Shown in pieces: positions 19,945-31,692 of a stretch of 64,000 nt of DNA (positions are counted from its first letter, which is position 1; each line of letters begins with the position of its first letter). Origin of the DNA: Cellulosilyticum ruminicola JCM 14822. GTDB lineage: Bacteria > Bacillota > Clostridia > Lachnospirales > Cellulosilyticaceae. The stretch covers positions 1 to 64,000 of the forward strand of contig NZ_BBCG01000003.1 in assembly GCF_001311925.1 (NCBI RefSeq), in the 5' to 3' direction. Position numbers and translations under genes: made by a program. The notes beneath the pieces were generated by a model. It searched no databases. It was not told the DNA's origin and worked only from the letters and a program-made list of their open reading frames with translations.

Positions 19945-20331
19945 TTACTCCTTTATAAAACTTTTAGCTTGATGAATCAAAAAGCTAGTCTGCTCATCAA
20001 ATACTTCTTCGTTTACTTCCTTTCCTTCTAAGAAAGCTTTTGCTGGTTCTAAAATGATTTCATGCCCATATGTTCTTGTCCCAATCTTCTCTTCCAATAA
20101 ATATGTAGGTCCTCCTATTGAAAAATGAATATCATCATATTCAGGTTCAATATAAAAAACTTCCCCTTCATGCTTTTTATAATCTGTTTGATAAAAAGCA
20201 ATCAAGTAAAGAAATGCAAACTGCTTTTTTAAATTTTGACTTGGTACTTCATAAATGCCTTCCGAAAGCGCCATTTGTGCTACTAGTTTCTGAAATGCCA
20301 TAAGGTGCTCCATGTTTTTGAAAGTAATCAC
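19945..20331 (-). CDS. Small conserved hypothetical protein
   Basis: A 128-residue soluble protein with no membrane segment and no cysteines or recognisable catalytic motif. It is rich in charged and aromatic residues, for example YDDIHFSIGG and GTRTYGHEIILEPAKAFLEG. It resembles small clostridial proteins that I recall as the DUF6075 type, but that is a weak memory-based suggestion. AAAGGAGAG precedes the ATG, and fabV begins 4 bases after its stop, so they form a two-gene operon. I cannot assign a function. Confidence 0.75.
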   Translation of the reverse strand: MITFKNMEHLMAFQKLVAQMALSEGIYEVPSQNLKKQFAFLYLIAFYQTDYKKHEGEVFYIEPEYDDIHFSIGGPTYLLEEKIGTRTYGHEIILEPAKAFLEGKEVNEEVFDEQTSFLIHQAKSFIKE

Positions 20332-20482
20332 TTTAACTCTCCTTTTGTGTAATACTCAAGTTATATTTCTAAATGTTGTTATTATTATATCATTATCATC
20401 TTATTTTTTATATATTTATTATAGTCATAATTTATTTTATTATTAAAATTAAAATATCCATTTTATACATATTTTCATTTTA

Positions 20483-20522
20483 ATAGCAAAAAGCTAGAGA
20501 TTTTCTCCAGCTTTTTTGCTAT
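20483..20522 (-). terminator. Terminator of the galactan operon
   Basis: AGCAAAAAAGCT and its complement form a hairpin around gagattttctcc, a few bases past the GH53 gene stop. Its minus-strand T-run is weak, since TTTTTG lies inside the stem. Confidence 0.6.
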
Positions 20523-20527
20523 AGCAT

Positions 20528-23673
<3,146 letters not shown>

Positions 23674-23745
23674 TTAATAAATCCACTCATAACATTGCAT
23701 ATTCATCAATAACATAATTGATTAATCTATACTTTAACAAACTAT

Positions 23746-23788
23746 AAAAAAGAAGCAGGTCTACTTATTTAATAGGCATGCTTCTTTT
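23746..23788 (-). terminator. Hairpin between the GH35 and GH53 genes
   Basis: AAAAGAAGCA and TGCTTCTTTT pair around a 20-base loop with a minus-strand T-run. It may partly terminate transcription so that the secreted GH53 gene is expressed less than, or separately from, the upstream operon. Confidence 0.6.
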
Positions 23789-23801
23789 CAAAGTTCGCTT
23801 A

Positions 23802-25870
23802 CTACATCATTGTAAATGTATGACAATATTCACTTTCAGCAGTTACTTTAACTAAGTCAAGGGCTCTGCCATTCTTCATTTCTGGCCATTTTTCTAAGAA
23901 AATAGGTGCATTTTCTTCAAGTGGCATAATTTCTAAACGTAATTTTTTTGGGAATCCAAAGCGTTTTGTTCCCACTTCCCATACGCGACTTGTGTAGAAA
24001 TGATCATCTATATATTCATCACCTAAGTATAGCTTTCCACTATCACCGGCATAATCAATTTGGAGGAATAAATCATTTTGTGTTTGATCCTGGTTAACAA
24101 CTGTGATTTCATATACTTTTTTCTCATCACTTTCTGAAATAAGTGTATAACTTACTTCTGGTACATTTACAACTGTTTGACTTTCATAAACTGCAAATTG
24201 TCCTTCATCTACTTTTCTTTCAAAGCCTTCTGGTACCTTTTCAAATGCTGGATAAACTTTCATACTTGCTCTGCCGCGTCCTACAAGTGTAATACCTTCA
24301 TTTGTTTGTAATACTGCGCCATCACTAATAATTAAATGCTCTACACTACCTTTTACTTTCCAAGCATTTTTTGCTTCCTGCCTTGTTAATGTAAGGATTT
24401 CATTTGTGCCAAGCTCACCTTCTAACACATAATTTACAGGTCTATCACTATAAAATACATATGTTCTTTCATTTAATTTGCAAAGTGGTACAGCATTAAT
24501 TGTTTTAAGTGTACAGCTTCCCATCTTCATATTAAATGGATAGAAAAAATAGTCCCTATCCGCAATGTCCATAGCTGGATATGTCAGTGTTTCATCTGCA
24601 AGCTTAACAGTTAATGTAACATTTTTATGTGCTGCTATATGATAACGTCTTTGATAGTTATTGACAAAGATATAACCAGACTTCCCATTATGTCTATAGC
24701 TTGTACGTAAATCTTTAAAGTTAGTAGGATAAAGTGGATTGCTTTCTGGAATAATAGCTGGCATTTCACAAAGAGTCTCTCCAAAATCCTTTATAAACAT
24801 TGTAATAAGTTTAATCTCTTTAAAAGTCTCTGAGATTTGACCATATTGTCTAATCGGTGCTCTAAAGTCATAAGAAAGCTCTGGAAGATCATTAATTGAA
24901 CCTGTTGCTTTAGACTCTTGTAAAAATGAAAGTTTACCAATTGGATTTGTACCACCGTGATACATATAATAACCAAGTAAATTCACACCGCTGCCAAGTT
25001 TCACCATTGTCATAGCCCCAATGTCTGCAGATGTCGCAATTGGTCTTCTATGATGTGTGACTTGAAGTCCACCGCCAAGTTCTGCTGTTAAGTATGGGAA
25101 TTTACTCATATCAAATGTAATCCCTGTACCAAATCCAAAATCGCTTCCTATATTATGGTCATTGCGTTCATGTGTGAAAATATAATTACCACTTGGTTCA
25201 ATTTCTGTAAGACGTTGATCCCAAGGTGCTTCACAATATCCACCCATTACAGGTAAAAGTCCGCCAGTTACAGCCCCCCCCAACCTGTTGCAGTATAAAT
25301 AGGTACTTCAAAACCAATCTCTTTTGCCATCTCTGTGAGAAGACGCATATGTTCTTCCCCTTCTTCCCCATTCATGCCACCACAGTGACCATATTCATTT
25401 TCAATTTGTATGCCAATGATTGGCCCATCATCTTTTAAAAGCAAGCCTTCTACTTGTTCATAGATCTTTGTGTAAAACTTACGTACTTCTTCTAAATAAG
25501 CTGGATCATTGGTGCGTACTTCAAAGTCTTTTTGTAAAAGCCAATCTGGAAATCCGCCATTTCTAACTTCTGCATGACACCAAGGTCCTATACGTAAAAT
25601 CATTTGCATATCACAGTCTTTACATGCTTGTACGAAGCCTCTTAAATCATTATTTCCTGAAAAGTCATATTCATCTTCGATTTCTTCATGATGAATCCAG
25701 AGCACATATGAAGAAACCACATCTACACCTCCAGCTTTCATTTTATAGAGTGATTCATGCCAATAGGCTTTAGGATATCTTGAGTAGTGGATTTCTCCCA
25801 TAATAGGGAACCAAGGTTTTTGGTCTTTAAGCATATATTTTTCATTGTAGCCAAATGTTGTAGTATTCAT
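23802..25870 (-). CDS. Beta-galactosidase, GH35 (frameshifted)
   Basis: Releases galactose from the non-reducing end of galacto-oligosaccharides. No signal peptide is seen, so it acts in the cytosol on imported galactan fragments. The N-terminal barrel has MGEIHYSRYP, RIGPWCHAEVRNGGFP and the acid/base Glu in IQIENEYG. The likely nucleophile is in LTAELGGG of the second part, followed by beta-sandwich domains. The two open frames join if one G is added to the G8 run at 25274-25281 (ATGWGGAVTGG). Without it the product stops after 200 residues, inside the barrel. It is between the permease gene and the GH53 gene. AAGAGGAATTAAA precedes the ATG. Confidence 0.9.
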
Positions 25871-25894
25871 TTTAATTCCTCTTTCTATGTATTC

Positions 25895-26737
25895 TTATTC
25901 TTTAACTGCTGCGCCGCCCATACTTGTCATCATTGTTTTTTGCATAAGGACAAAGAAGATAATAAATGGAATTGCAATTAAAAGTGCACCTGCTGCAAAT
26001 GTTGTAAATTCATTCTTCTTTTCTGTTAAGAAACTACTATATAAACCAAGTGCTAATGTTTGTTTACTTGAAGAACGAAGTACCATTTTAGGGAAGATAT
26101 AATCCATCCAAGGCGCAGTAAAGCTTGAAATACCTAAGAAAATAATGATTGGTCTTGCCACTGGTAAAATAATTGTTCTAAATGTTTTAAAATGGCTGGC
26201 ACCATCTATTCTAGCAGCCTCATCTAAACTTTTTGGAATAGTATCCATATAGCTTTTTACCATCCATGTGTTATAAGGAATGTTACCTGCTAAATACACT
26301 AGAATTAATCCCCAAAGTGTATCCAGTCCACCAATACGAAGTAAAATAACGTAGATTGCTACCATTCCTACAAATGATGGAAAGATTTGAAGAATAAGCA
26401 TTGTCATCATCATGCTCTTTTTAAGAGTAAATTGAAAGCGTGAGAAAACATAAGCCCCAAGTGATGAAACAATAACTGTTGCCAGCGATGTGCATACTGC
26501 AATAAATAATGTATTTTTAAACCATTGAACATAATCTGTTTTTGAAAATAAATCTTCGAAATGTTTAAGTGTAATCCCATCTCCAAATGGAATAATACTT
26601 AAAGTAGCAATAGAGTTCCCTGGGGCAAATGCACCACTTACAATGTAGATTAATGGATAAATTACAAATAAAGAGGTTAGCATCAAAAATGATAGGATAA
26701 ATGCTAAGTTAATATTTTTAATAACTTTACTATTCAT
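25895..26737 (-). CDS. ABC sugar permease, MalG/GanQ type
   Basis: Second inner-membrane subunit of a CUT1 sugar importer. Six hydrophobic segments are predicted from the sequence, and the EAA loop that contacts the ATPase reads EAARIDGASHFKTF. The length of 280 residues is normal. It starts at the last base of the preceding permease gene, so translation is coupled. Its place between a MalF-type permease and a GH35 beta-galactosidase mirrors Bacillus ganP-ganQ-ganA, pointing to galacto-oligosaccharides as the substrate. Confidence 0.9.
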   Translation of the reverse strand: MNSKVIKNINLAFILSFLMLTSLFVIYPLIYIVSGAFAPGNSIATLSIIPFGDGITLKHFEDLFSKTDYVQWFKNTLFIAVCTSLATVIVSSLGAYVFSRFQFTLKKSMMMTMLILQIFPSFVGMVAIYVILLRIGGLDTLWGLILVYLAGNIPYNTWMVKSYMDTIPKSLDEAARIDGASHFKTFRTIILPVARPIIIFLGISSFTAPWMDYIFPKMVLRSSSKQTLALGLYSSFLTEKKNEFTTFAAGALLIAIPFIIFFVLMQKTMMTSMGGAAVKE

Positions 26738-28059
26738 TACATTTCACCATCCTTATAAGCTTTTGTATTTCTAAAGTTGTAGATTGCAAATGGCGCAAGT
26801 ACAACAAAGATTACAATAGCTAGTACTGCTGCATAGTTGTATTTGAGTAAGTTAACTGTTAATTTATAAATCCAAGTTACAAGAATATCTGTACCACCAG
26901 CACCAGTCGTTGTACTATCTGCTACAACTGGATAACCATTTGTTAAGAAGAAGATTGCACCAAAGTTATTAATATTATGAGTAAATGACATAATAATCAG
27001 TGGCGTTGTTTGATATAAAACAATTGGTAAAATCATTTTTTTAAAAATTTGGAACTGATTTGCCCCATCAATTTTAGCCGCTTCATAAATATCAGCTGAA
27101 ATAGCTGTCATAGATCCTGTGATAAGCAGCATAAAGTAAGGGAATCCTGCCCACAAATTAATAAGCACGCAGACAAATTTTGCAAGCCAAGCATTACTGA
27201 GCCAAGGTACGCCTGCTGATGTAATATTAAGGGCAATTAAAGTACGGTTTACAACACCGAAGCTTCCATTTAATAAGTTATTCCATACAAGCATACTCAC
27301 TACTGCTGGTACGGCATATGGTAAAATGAAGATTGTGCGAAATACTGGTGCTAACTTAAGTTTACTTTGATTTAAACTAACGGCCATAATCATCCCACCA
27401 AAGTAACAAGTAAATGTAGCAAGTGCACCCCAAACTAATGTCCAAATGGCAACTCTCACAAAACCGGTTGACCATGCTGTTCCGCCTACAAACATTGCTT
27501 TAAAGTTTGCAAATCCAACCCAGTCAACTGTATTATTAGGTGGAATATGATCTGGTGCCGCATAATTGGTAAATGCTACACAGGCAGAGAATATAAGAGG
27601 AACTACAACGAAAAATAAAACCAGACCAACAGTTGGCGCAAGTGCTAAGATAGGAAAAGCTTTTTGAGCTGTATCTGAAATAATATTTTTTTCATTTTTT
27701 AGCCAACCAAAAATACAATATTCTTCATAAGATTTCAGTGCACTACGTACTGATATAATATAAATAGCAATAAAAACACAAATCACTGCTAAAATAATCA
27801 CCCCATCAATAAGCATAAAAATCGAATTATCACGTTGTTTCACTGGTAAATTAGGCTGTGAGTTTCCAAGTGTTACCAAATTAATGAGTTTGCTCATAAT
27901 CATTGGTGAGCAAAGTAACATACACACCTCAATTAATGCATAAAATACCCCTTTCACATACTCTTTTAAATAAAGGATATGACCAAGTCCCATAAATAAA
28001 ATGGAACTTATAAGTACTTGTTTTCTAGATGATCCATCTGTCTGTACTTTTATCTGCAT
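26737..28059 (-). CDS. ABC sugar permease, MalF/GanP type
   Basis: First membrane subunit of the CUT1 importer. At 440 residues it is a long MalF-like form, with extra N-terminal hydrophobic segments (QVLISSILFMGLGHILYL and MLIDGVIILAVICVFIAIYI) before the core. The EAA loop is EAAKIDGANQFQIFKKM. No ATPase gene lies in the operon, as in several Firmicutes gan and maltodextrin systems that share one MsmX-type ATPase encoded elsewhere. The substrate is inferred from the flanking galactanase and beta-galactosidase genes. Confidence 0.9.
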   Translation of the reverse strand: MQIKVQTDGSSRKQVLISSILFMGLGHILYLKEYVKGVFYALIEVCMLLCSPMIMSKLINLVTLGNSQPNLPVKQRDNSIFMLIDGVIILAVICVFIAIYIISVRSALKSYEEYCIFGWLKNEKNIISDTAQKAFPILALAPTVGLVLFFVVVPLIFSACVAFTNYAAPDHIPPNNTVDWVGFANFKAMFVGGTAWSTGFVRVAIWTLVWGALATFTCYFGGMIMAVSLNQSKLKLAPVFRTIFILPYAVPAVVSMLVWNNLLNGSFGVVNRTLIALNITSAGVPWLSNAWLAKFVCVLINLWAGFPYFMLLITGSMTAISADIYEAAKIDGANQFQIFKKMILPIVLYQTTPLIIMSFTHNINNFGAIFFLTNGYPVVADSTTTGAGGTDILVTWIYKLTVNLLKYNYAAVLAIVIFVVLAPFAIYNFRNTKAYKDGEM

Positions 28060-28149
28060 AATTCCACCTCTTTTATCGAATTTTGCAAAATATAGGTTAC
28101 AAGAAGGCTCTTGAAAGCACCCTTCCTGTAACCTTGAATAAACATCCTA

Positions 28150-29418
28150 TTATTGTGCTACAATTGTTGCATTACATGCATCAAGTTCTTTTTGAACTTC
28201 TGCACCGTCCCAAATATTTGCACTAGCTGCTTTCATTGCATCCCAAAAAGCATTCATTTGTGGAATAGATGGCATTGGGAATGCGTAATCAAGTTGTTTT
28301 AAGAAACCTTCAATATATGGGCTGTCTACTGTGCAGTCAATTGCTGGAAGTGCTCCTGTAAGTTCAAAACGTAATTTTTGCATTTCATCTGACATTAAGA
28401 ATTCAGAGAATAATGCTGCTTCATTTGGATGCTCACTATAAGCTGATACGAACATTGCACGTGTTCCAGAGAATGATGCTGCTGGTGTATCATTGCCTGG
28501 TAGGCTTGGAAGTGGTGCTACACCGAAGTTGATGCCTGCTTCTTCGAAATTTTGTACATTCCATAATCCTGTAATATAAAGGGCTACATTGCCACTGCTA
28601 AATGCTGAATCGCAAGCAGCTGTTGTAAGGTCTGCTGAAGGAATATCAAGAGCTGGTCTTAAGCTTTGGAAGAATTTCATACCTTCTACAGAAGCTTCTG
28701 AGTTAATATTTGTGTTTGTTTTATCTGTACCTTCTGCACCGAATAAGCGATTGTCTTCACTTGTTGTAAAAATAATTGTGTAATAACCGTTTTCTACGTC
28801 CATCATGAAACCATATTGATTGCTATGAGAAGCATTAAATGTTTCACTAAATTTTTTTAAATCTTCCCATGTTTTTGGCACTTCTTCTTCACTGATAAGA
28901 TCTTTATTATAAAAAAGGGCATACGTTTCTGCTGAAGCTGGGTAACCATACATTGTACCGTCATATGTAAGTGCTGAGCTACATGCACCTAATACGTTTT
29001 TTGCAAGTTCTTCTGGATTTGCTGTTGGAAGAATATGTCCACCAGCTACGAGTTCACCTAATTTATCGTGTGGTGCTGCGAAAATGTCCGGCCCTACACC
29101 AGCTGGTCCATCTAAAGCGATTTGACTTGTAGTATCACCAAGTTCTACATTGACATATTCAATAGAAATGTTTGGATATTGTGCTGTAAAAGCTTCTCCT
29201 GCTTGTTTAATGAATTCATCTGGTCCTGCTGTTGATTCCCATACTTTTAATGTAATAGGATCACTTGTAATTTCAGCAGCTTCTTCACTTGAAGTTTCTG
29301 CAATTACTGTATTTGTGCTGGCATCTACACTAGATTCTCCCCCTTTGTTGCCACATCCTACGCTCATTGTACCTGCTACACACATTGCTGTTAATAATGC
29401 TATTTTTTTAAGTTTCAT
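28150..29418 (-). CDS. Extracellular sugar-binding lipoprotein (galactan oligosaccharides)
   Basis: Solute-binding protein of the CUT1 importer, held on the outer face of the membrane by a lipid on Cys22 (lipobox MSVGC after a hydrophobic signal peptide). The acidic linker EESAEE-like region and the binding fold with PDIFAAPHDKLGEL and GYPASAETYALFYNKDL match family 1 binding proteins such as MalE/GanS. It follows the LacI regulator by 17 bases and precedes both permeases. AGGAGG is a few bases upstream of the ATG. The galactan specificity is inferred from the operon. Confidence 0.9.
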   Translation of the reverse strand: MKLKKIALLTAMCVAGTMSVGCGNKGGESSVDASTNTVIAETSSEEAAEITSDPITLKVWESTAGPDEFIKQAGEAFTAQYPNISIEYVNVELGDTTSQIALDGPAGVGPDIFAAPHDKLGELVAGGHILPTANPEELAKNVLGACSSALTYDGTMYGYPASAETYALFYNKDLISEEEVPKTWEDLKKFSETFNASHSNQYGFMMDVENGYYTIIFTTSEDNRLFGAEGTDKTNTNINSEASVEGMKFFQSLRPALDIPSADLTTAACDSAFSSGNVALYITGLWNVQNFEEAGINFGVAPLPSLPGNDTPAASFSGTRAMFVSAYSEHPNEAALFSEFLMSDEMQKLRFELTGALPAIDCTVDSPYIEGFLKQLDYAFPMPSIPQMNAFWDAMKAASANIWDGAEVQKELDACNATIVAQ

Positions 29419-29435
29419 ATAAATACCTCCTAGAT

Positions 29436-30452
29436 TTACATTGTGGATTTTTTCAAAACTATTTCGTAGTCTAATAATGTTTGATGAGATACTTCTCCTC
29501 CATTTATTAAACTAATTAATACTTTTCCTGCCTGAATACCTAATGCTCTAATATCAATTTTAAGTGATGTAATCGGTGGATTATAGTTTGCAAGGTGAAT
29601 ACTATCATAAAATGATGCCACTTTAATATCTTTTGGCACACTATAACCTAATTCATTTAATTTAATGAGCAAGCGACTACAAATCACATCATCACTGCAA
29701 ACAATACATTCAGGCTTCTGCTGCATAATCAACTCAACTGCTCGATCAATCTGTACATAACTTATAAAATCTAAGAAAACTAATCGTTCATCAATATCCT
29801 TCTCTTGCTCGTCAAAGGCTTGTTTAAAACCTTTGTACCTATTGTTATTCACAATATGATATTTACTTCCTGATAAAAAGGCTATATTTTCATAACCTAG
29901 CTTTAAAAGTACAGATGTTAATTCACAACACCCTCCTATATGATGATTATCGATTTGAATAATGCTTTCGTCCTCTACTGAACCTATAATAACAAATGGG
30001 ATACCGGTCTGTTTCAGATACGCTATTGCCATATCATTTACTGTAGGCCTTGTTAAAACAATCCCATCTACCTTATGATTGCGAATTAATCTTTCAATAA
30101 GCTTGATATCATTTTCAGTAGCTGTAATCACAACAACATCATATTCAAATCCAGCTGCCACATCACATATCCCCATTAAACAACTCTGAAAGAAAGGAAT
30201 TTCTGTCTGCTTTGTATCTGACGGAAGAACAACACCTATATTAAAAGTTTTAGACTGAGCAAGACTCTTGGCAATCACATTAGGTCTATAGTTATGCACT
30301 TCTATATACTCCCTTACGCGTTTGCGTGTCGCTTCTCCAATTCTCCCTTTACCTGATATAGCTCTTGAAACAGTGGTTTTTGAAACGCCTAATTCTCTTG
30401 CAATATCACTAATAGTTAGATTTTTTTCATTTTCCGCTTTGTACTGCTTCAC
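29436..30452 (-). CDS. LacI-family transcriptional regulator of the galactan operon
   Basis: A 338-residue repressor with an N-terminal helix-turn-helix (residues 13-33, ISDIARELGVSKTTVSRAI), a hinge helix region NVIAKSLAQSKT, and a periplasmic-binding-like effector domain. It starts with GTG at 30452 behind AAGGAGGTGAG. It is the first gene of the operon, so it is co-transcribed with its targets and probably autoregulates. A palindromic AACCGGTT lies just downstream of its promoter. The effector is likely a galacto-oligosaccharide or galactose, which is an inference from the neighbouring genes. Confidence 0.92.
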   Translation of the reverse strand: MKQYKAENEKNLTISDIARELGVSKTTVSRAISGKGRIGEATRKRVREYIEVHNYRPNVIAKSLAQSKTFNIGVVLPSDTKQTEIPFFQSCLMGICDVAAGFEYDVVVITATENDIKLIERLIRNHKVDGIVLTRPTVNDMAIAYLKQTGIPFVIIGSVEDESIIQIDNHHIGGCCELTSVLLKLGYENIAFLSGSKYHIVNNNRYKGFKQAFDEQEKDIDERLVFLDFISYVQIDRAVELIMQQKPECIVCSDDVICSRLLIKLNELGYSVPKDIKVASFYDSIHLANYNPPITSLKIDIRALGIQAGKVLISLINGGEVSHQTLLDYEIVLKKSTM

Positions 30453-30474
30453 AAACTCACCTCCTTAGTTGGTT

Positions 30475-30482
30475 AACCGGTT
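30475..30482. promoter_or_regulatory. LacI-family operator
   Basis: AACCGGTT within ggttaaccggttg has the central CG symmetry typical of LacI-family sites. It covers about +6 to +13 relative to the predicted transcription start, where bound repressor would block initiation or elongation. Confidence 0.65.
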
Positions 30483-30494
30483 GTTTATATATTC

Positions 30495-30523
30495 ACATTA
30501 GCATTATTTTTAACTTCTGTCAA
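30495..30523 (-). promoter_or_regulatory. Promoter of the galactan operon
   Basis: TTGACA (30518-30523) is 17 bases from TAATGT (30495-30500). The operator follows directly downstream. This promoter would drive the regulator, transporter and hydrolase genes together. Confidence 0.7.
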
Positions 30524-30663
30524 TTTATATTTTTATAAATTTATAGTTATTTTTTTGACAATTACTTATTTATTTTTAATAATATTGCTTGCATTAATGT
30601 TTTGCAACGTTGCGCAACTTGTATAATATGCTTCAAAACTTTTTCAACCTCTAATCCTCACAG

Positions 30664-30688
30664 TTCTAAATAAAAGATTTATTTAGAA
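30664..30688. repeat. Short perfect palindrome of unknown role
   Basis: TTCTAAATAAA and TTTATTTAGAA pair perfectly around 3 bases in the gap between dppA and the LacI gene. It has no clear T-run on the minus strand. The rest of the 30,524-30,716 gap shows nothing else. Confidence 0.5.
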
Positions 30689-30716
30689 TTCTTTTTTATA
30701 AAAATTATAAATAGGC

Positions 30717-30755
30717 ACAAAAAAGGTATCATCTCTTTGGATGATACCTTTTTTG
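30717..30755 (-). terminator. Terminator of the D-aminopeptidase gene
   Basis: AAAAAAGGTATCATC pairs with GATGATACCTTTTTT around a short loop, immediately after the stop codon. Confidence 0.85.
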
Positions 30756-31553
30756 TTACATAAATAAAAGAAAACTTAATACTTGCATGTAGTCATTGGT
30801 TTTAAAACATACACTGTATTCTGAAATTTGTTCCACACCAGGGTAAAATGAATACTTATATGCGTCCTCATGTCTTGTAAACTCTACAACTAGCTCATAT
30901 TCCTTTTGATTGTGAATGGCATATTGATTAAGATCTGCTTCTACTGCTTTTTTGACGTGCTTATAAATACGCTCTATAGCTACTTCAGGATGAATACTTA
31001 CAAGAGCCCCACCAAATCCTTCGCCTGTTGCTACTGTCTCTATTTTAGAATCAAACCTTCTAACATGACGTATGAGATTACCATCACCTGTTACAGCTAC
31101 TACAGGAACTTTTAAATAATAGGCGCCATATGCAAAAATTAAAAATTCATCTGCAATCTCTCCATTAATTTGTATATTTCTTATTTTATCAGGATTTAAA
31201 GAATGCTTTAACGGACTGCCATTTGTATCTGCACCACTATGATAGCCAATAAACACAGCTGCATCAAAACTTTCATCTAATCCTTCGATCATACTTAGTG
31301 GATGATTACTCCATCCTGAAATAATTTTTACTTCTTTTGGTAATAATTCATGAATTAAATTTTTACCATCTTCATGGGCATCTTTTACTAAGATTTCTGT
31401 CACACCAGCTTCTAAAAGCGCCTTGCAAGCTGCTGCCACTTCTTTTGTCATTTGTAATCTATAAATTTCATATCCTTCATGCCCTTTATGTGTCTCATCC
31501 CAATTTGAAATACCAGTTACACCTTCAATATCTGCGCTTATATAGACTTTCAA
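30756..31553 (-). CDS. dppA: M55 family D-aminopeptidase
   Basis: Zinc peptidase that removes N-terminal D-amino acids from short peptides, probably recycling cell-wall D-Ala peptides. Metal ligands matching Bacillus DppA are visible: Asp8 and Glu10 in ISADIEG, His60 in VKDAHEDG, His105 in FIGYHSGA, and a Glu near 132-136 in INGEIADEF. The length of 265 residues is normal. Unlike Bacillus dppA it stands alone with no dipeptide ABC transporter beside it. It is divergent from pepF, with which it shares a 140-base promoter region, so both may serve peptide turnover. Confidence 0.9.
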   Translation of the reverse strand: MKVYISADIEGVTGISNWDETHKGHEGYEIYRLQMTKEVAAACKALLEAGVTEILVKDAHEDGKNLIHELLPKEVKIISGWSNHPLSMIEGLDESFDAAVFIGYHSGADTNGSPLKHSLNPDKIRNIQINGEIADEFLIFAYGAYYLKVPVVAVTGDGNLIRHVRRFDSKIETVATGEGFGGALVSIHPEVAIERIYKHVKKAVEADLNQYAIHNQKEYELVVEFTRHEDAYKYSFYPGVEQISEYSVCFKTNDYMQVLSFLLFM

Positions 31554-31627
31554 CTTTATTCCCCCTAAATTTTGTCATTTCTATTTATGAGTATAACAAA
31601 ATAGGCGAATAATAGCAAAATTTTAAT

Positions 31628-31657
31628 TTGTTATTTTCCAAGAAATTAGAGTATACT
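31628..31657 (+). promoter_or_regulatory. Possible promoter of pepF
   Basis: TTGTTA (31628-31633) and TATACT (31652-31657) are separated by 18 bases. AAAGGAG lies between this and the start codon. Confidence 0.45.
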
Positions 31658-31692
31658 ATATAATAATATATTTAATTAAAGGAGTTAGAAAT

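Noticed and set aside
25268-25283. Programmed frameshift in the GH35 gene at G GGG GGG
   Set aside because: The slippage form fits, but the unshifted product would stop inside the catalytic barrel and be useless. A missing base or phase variation is more plausible.
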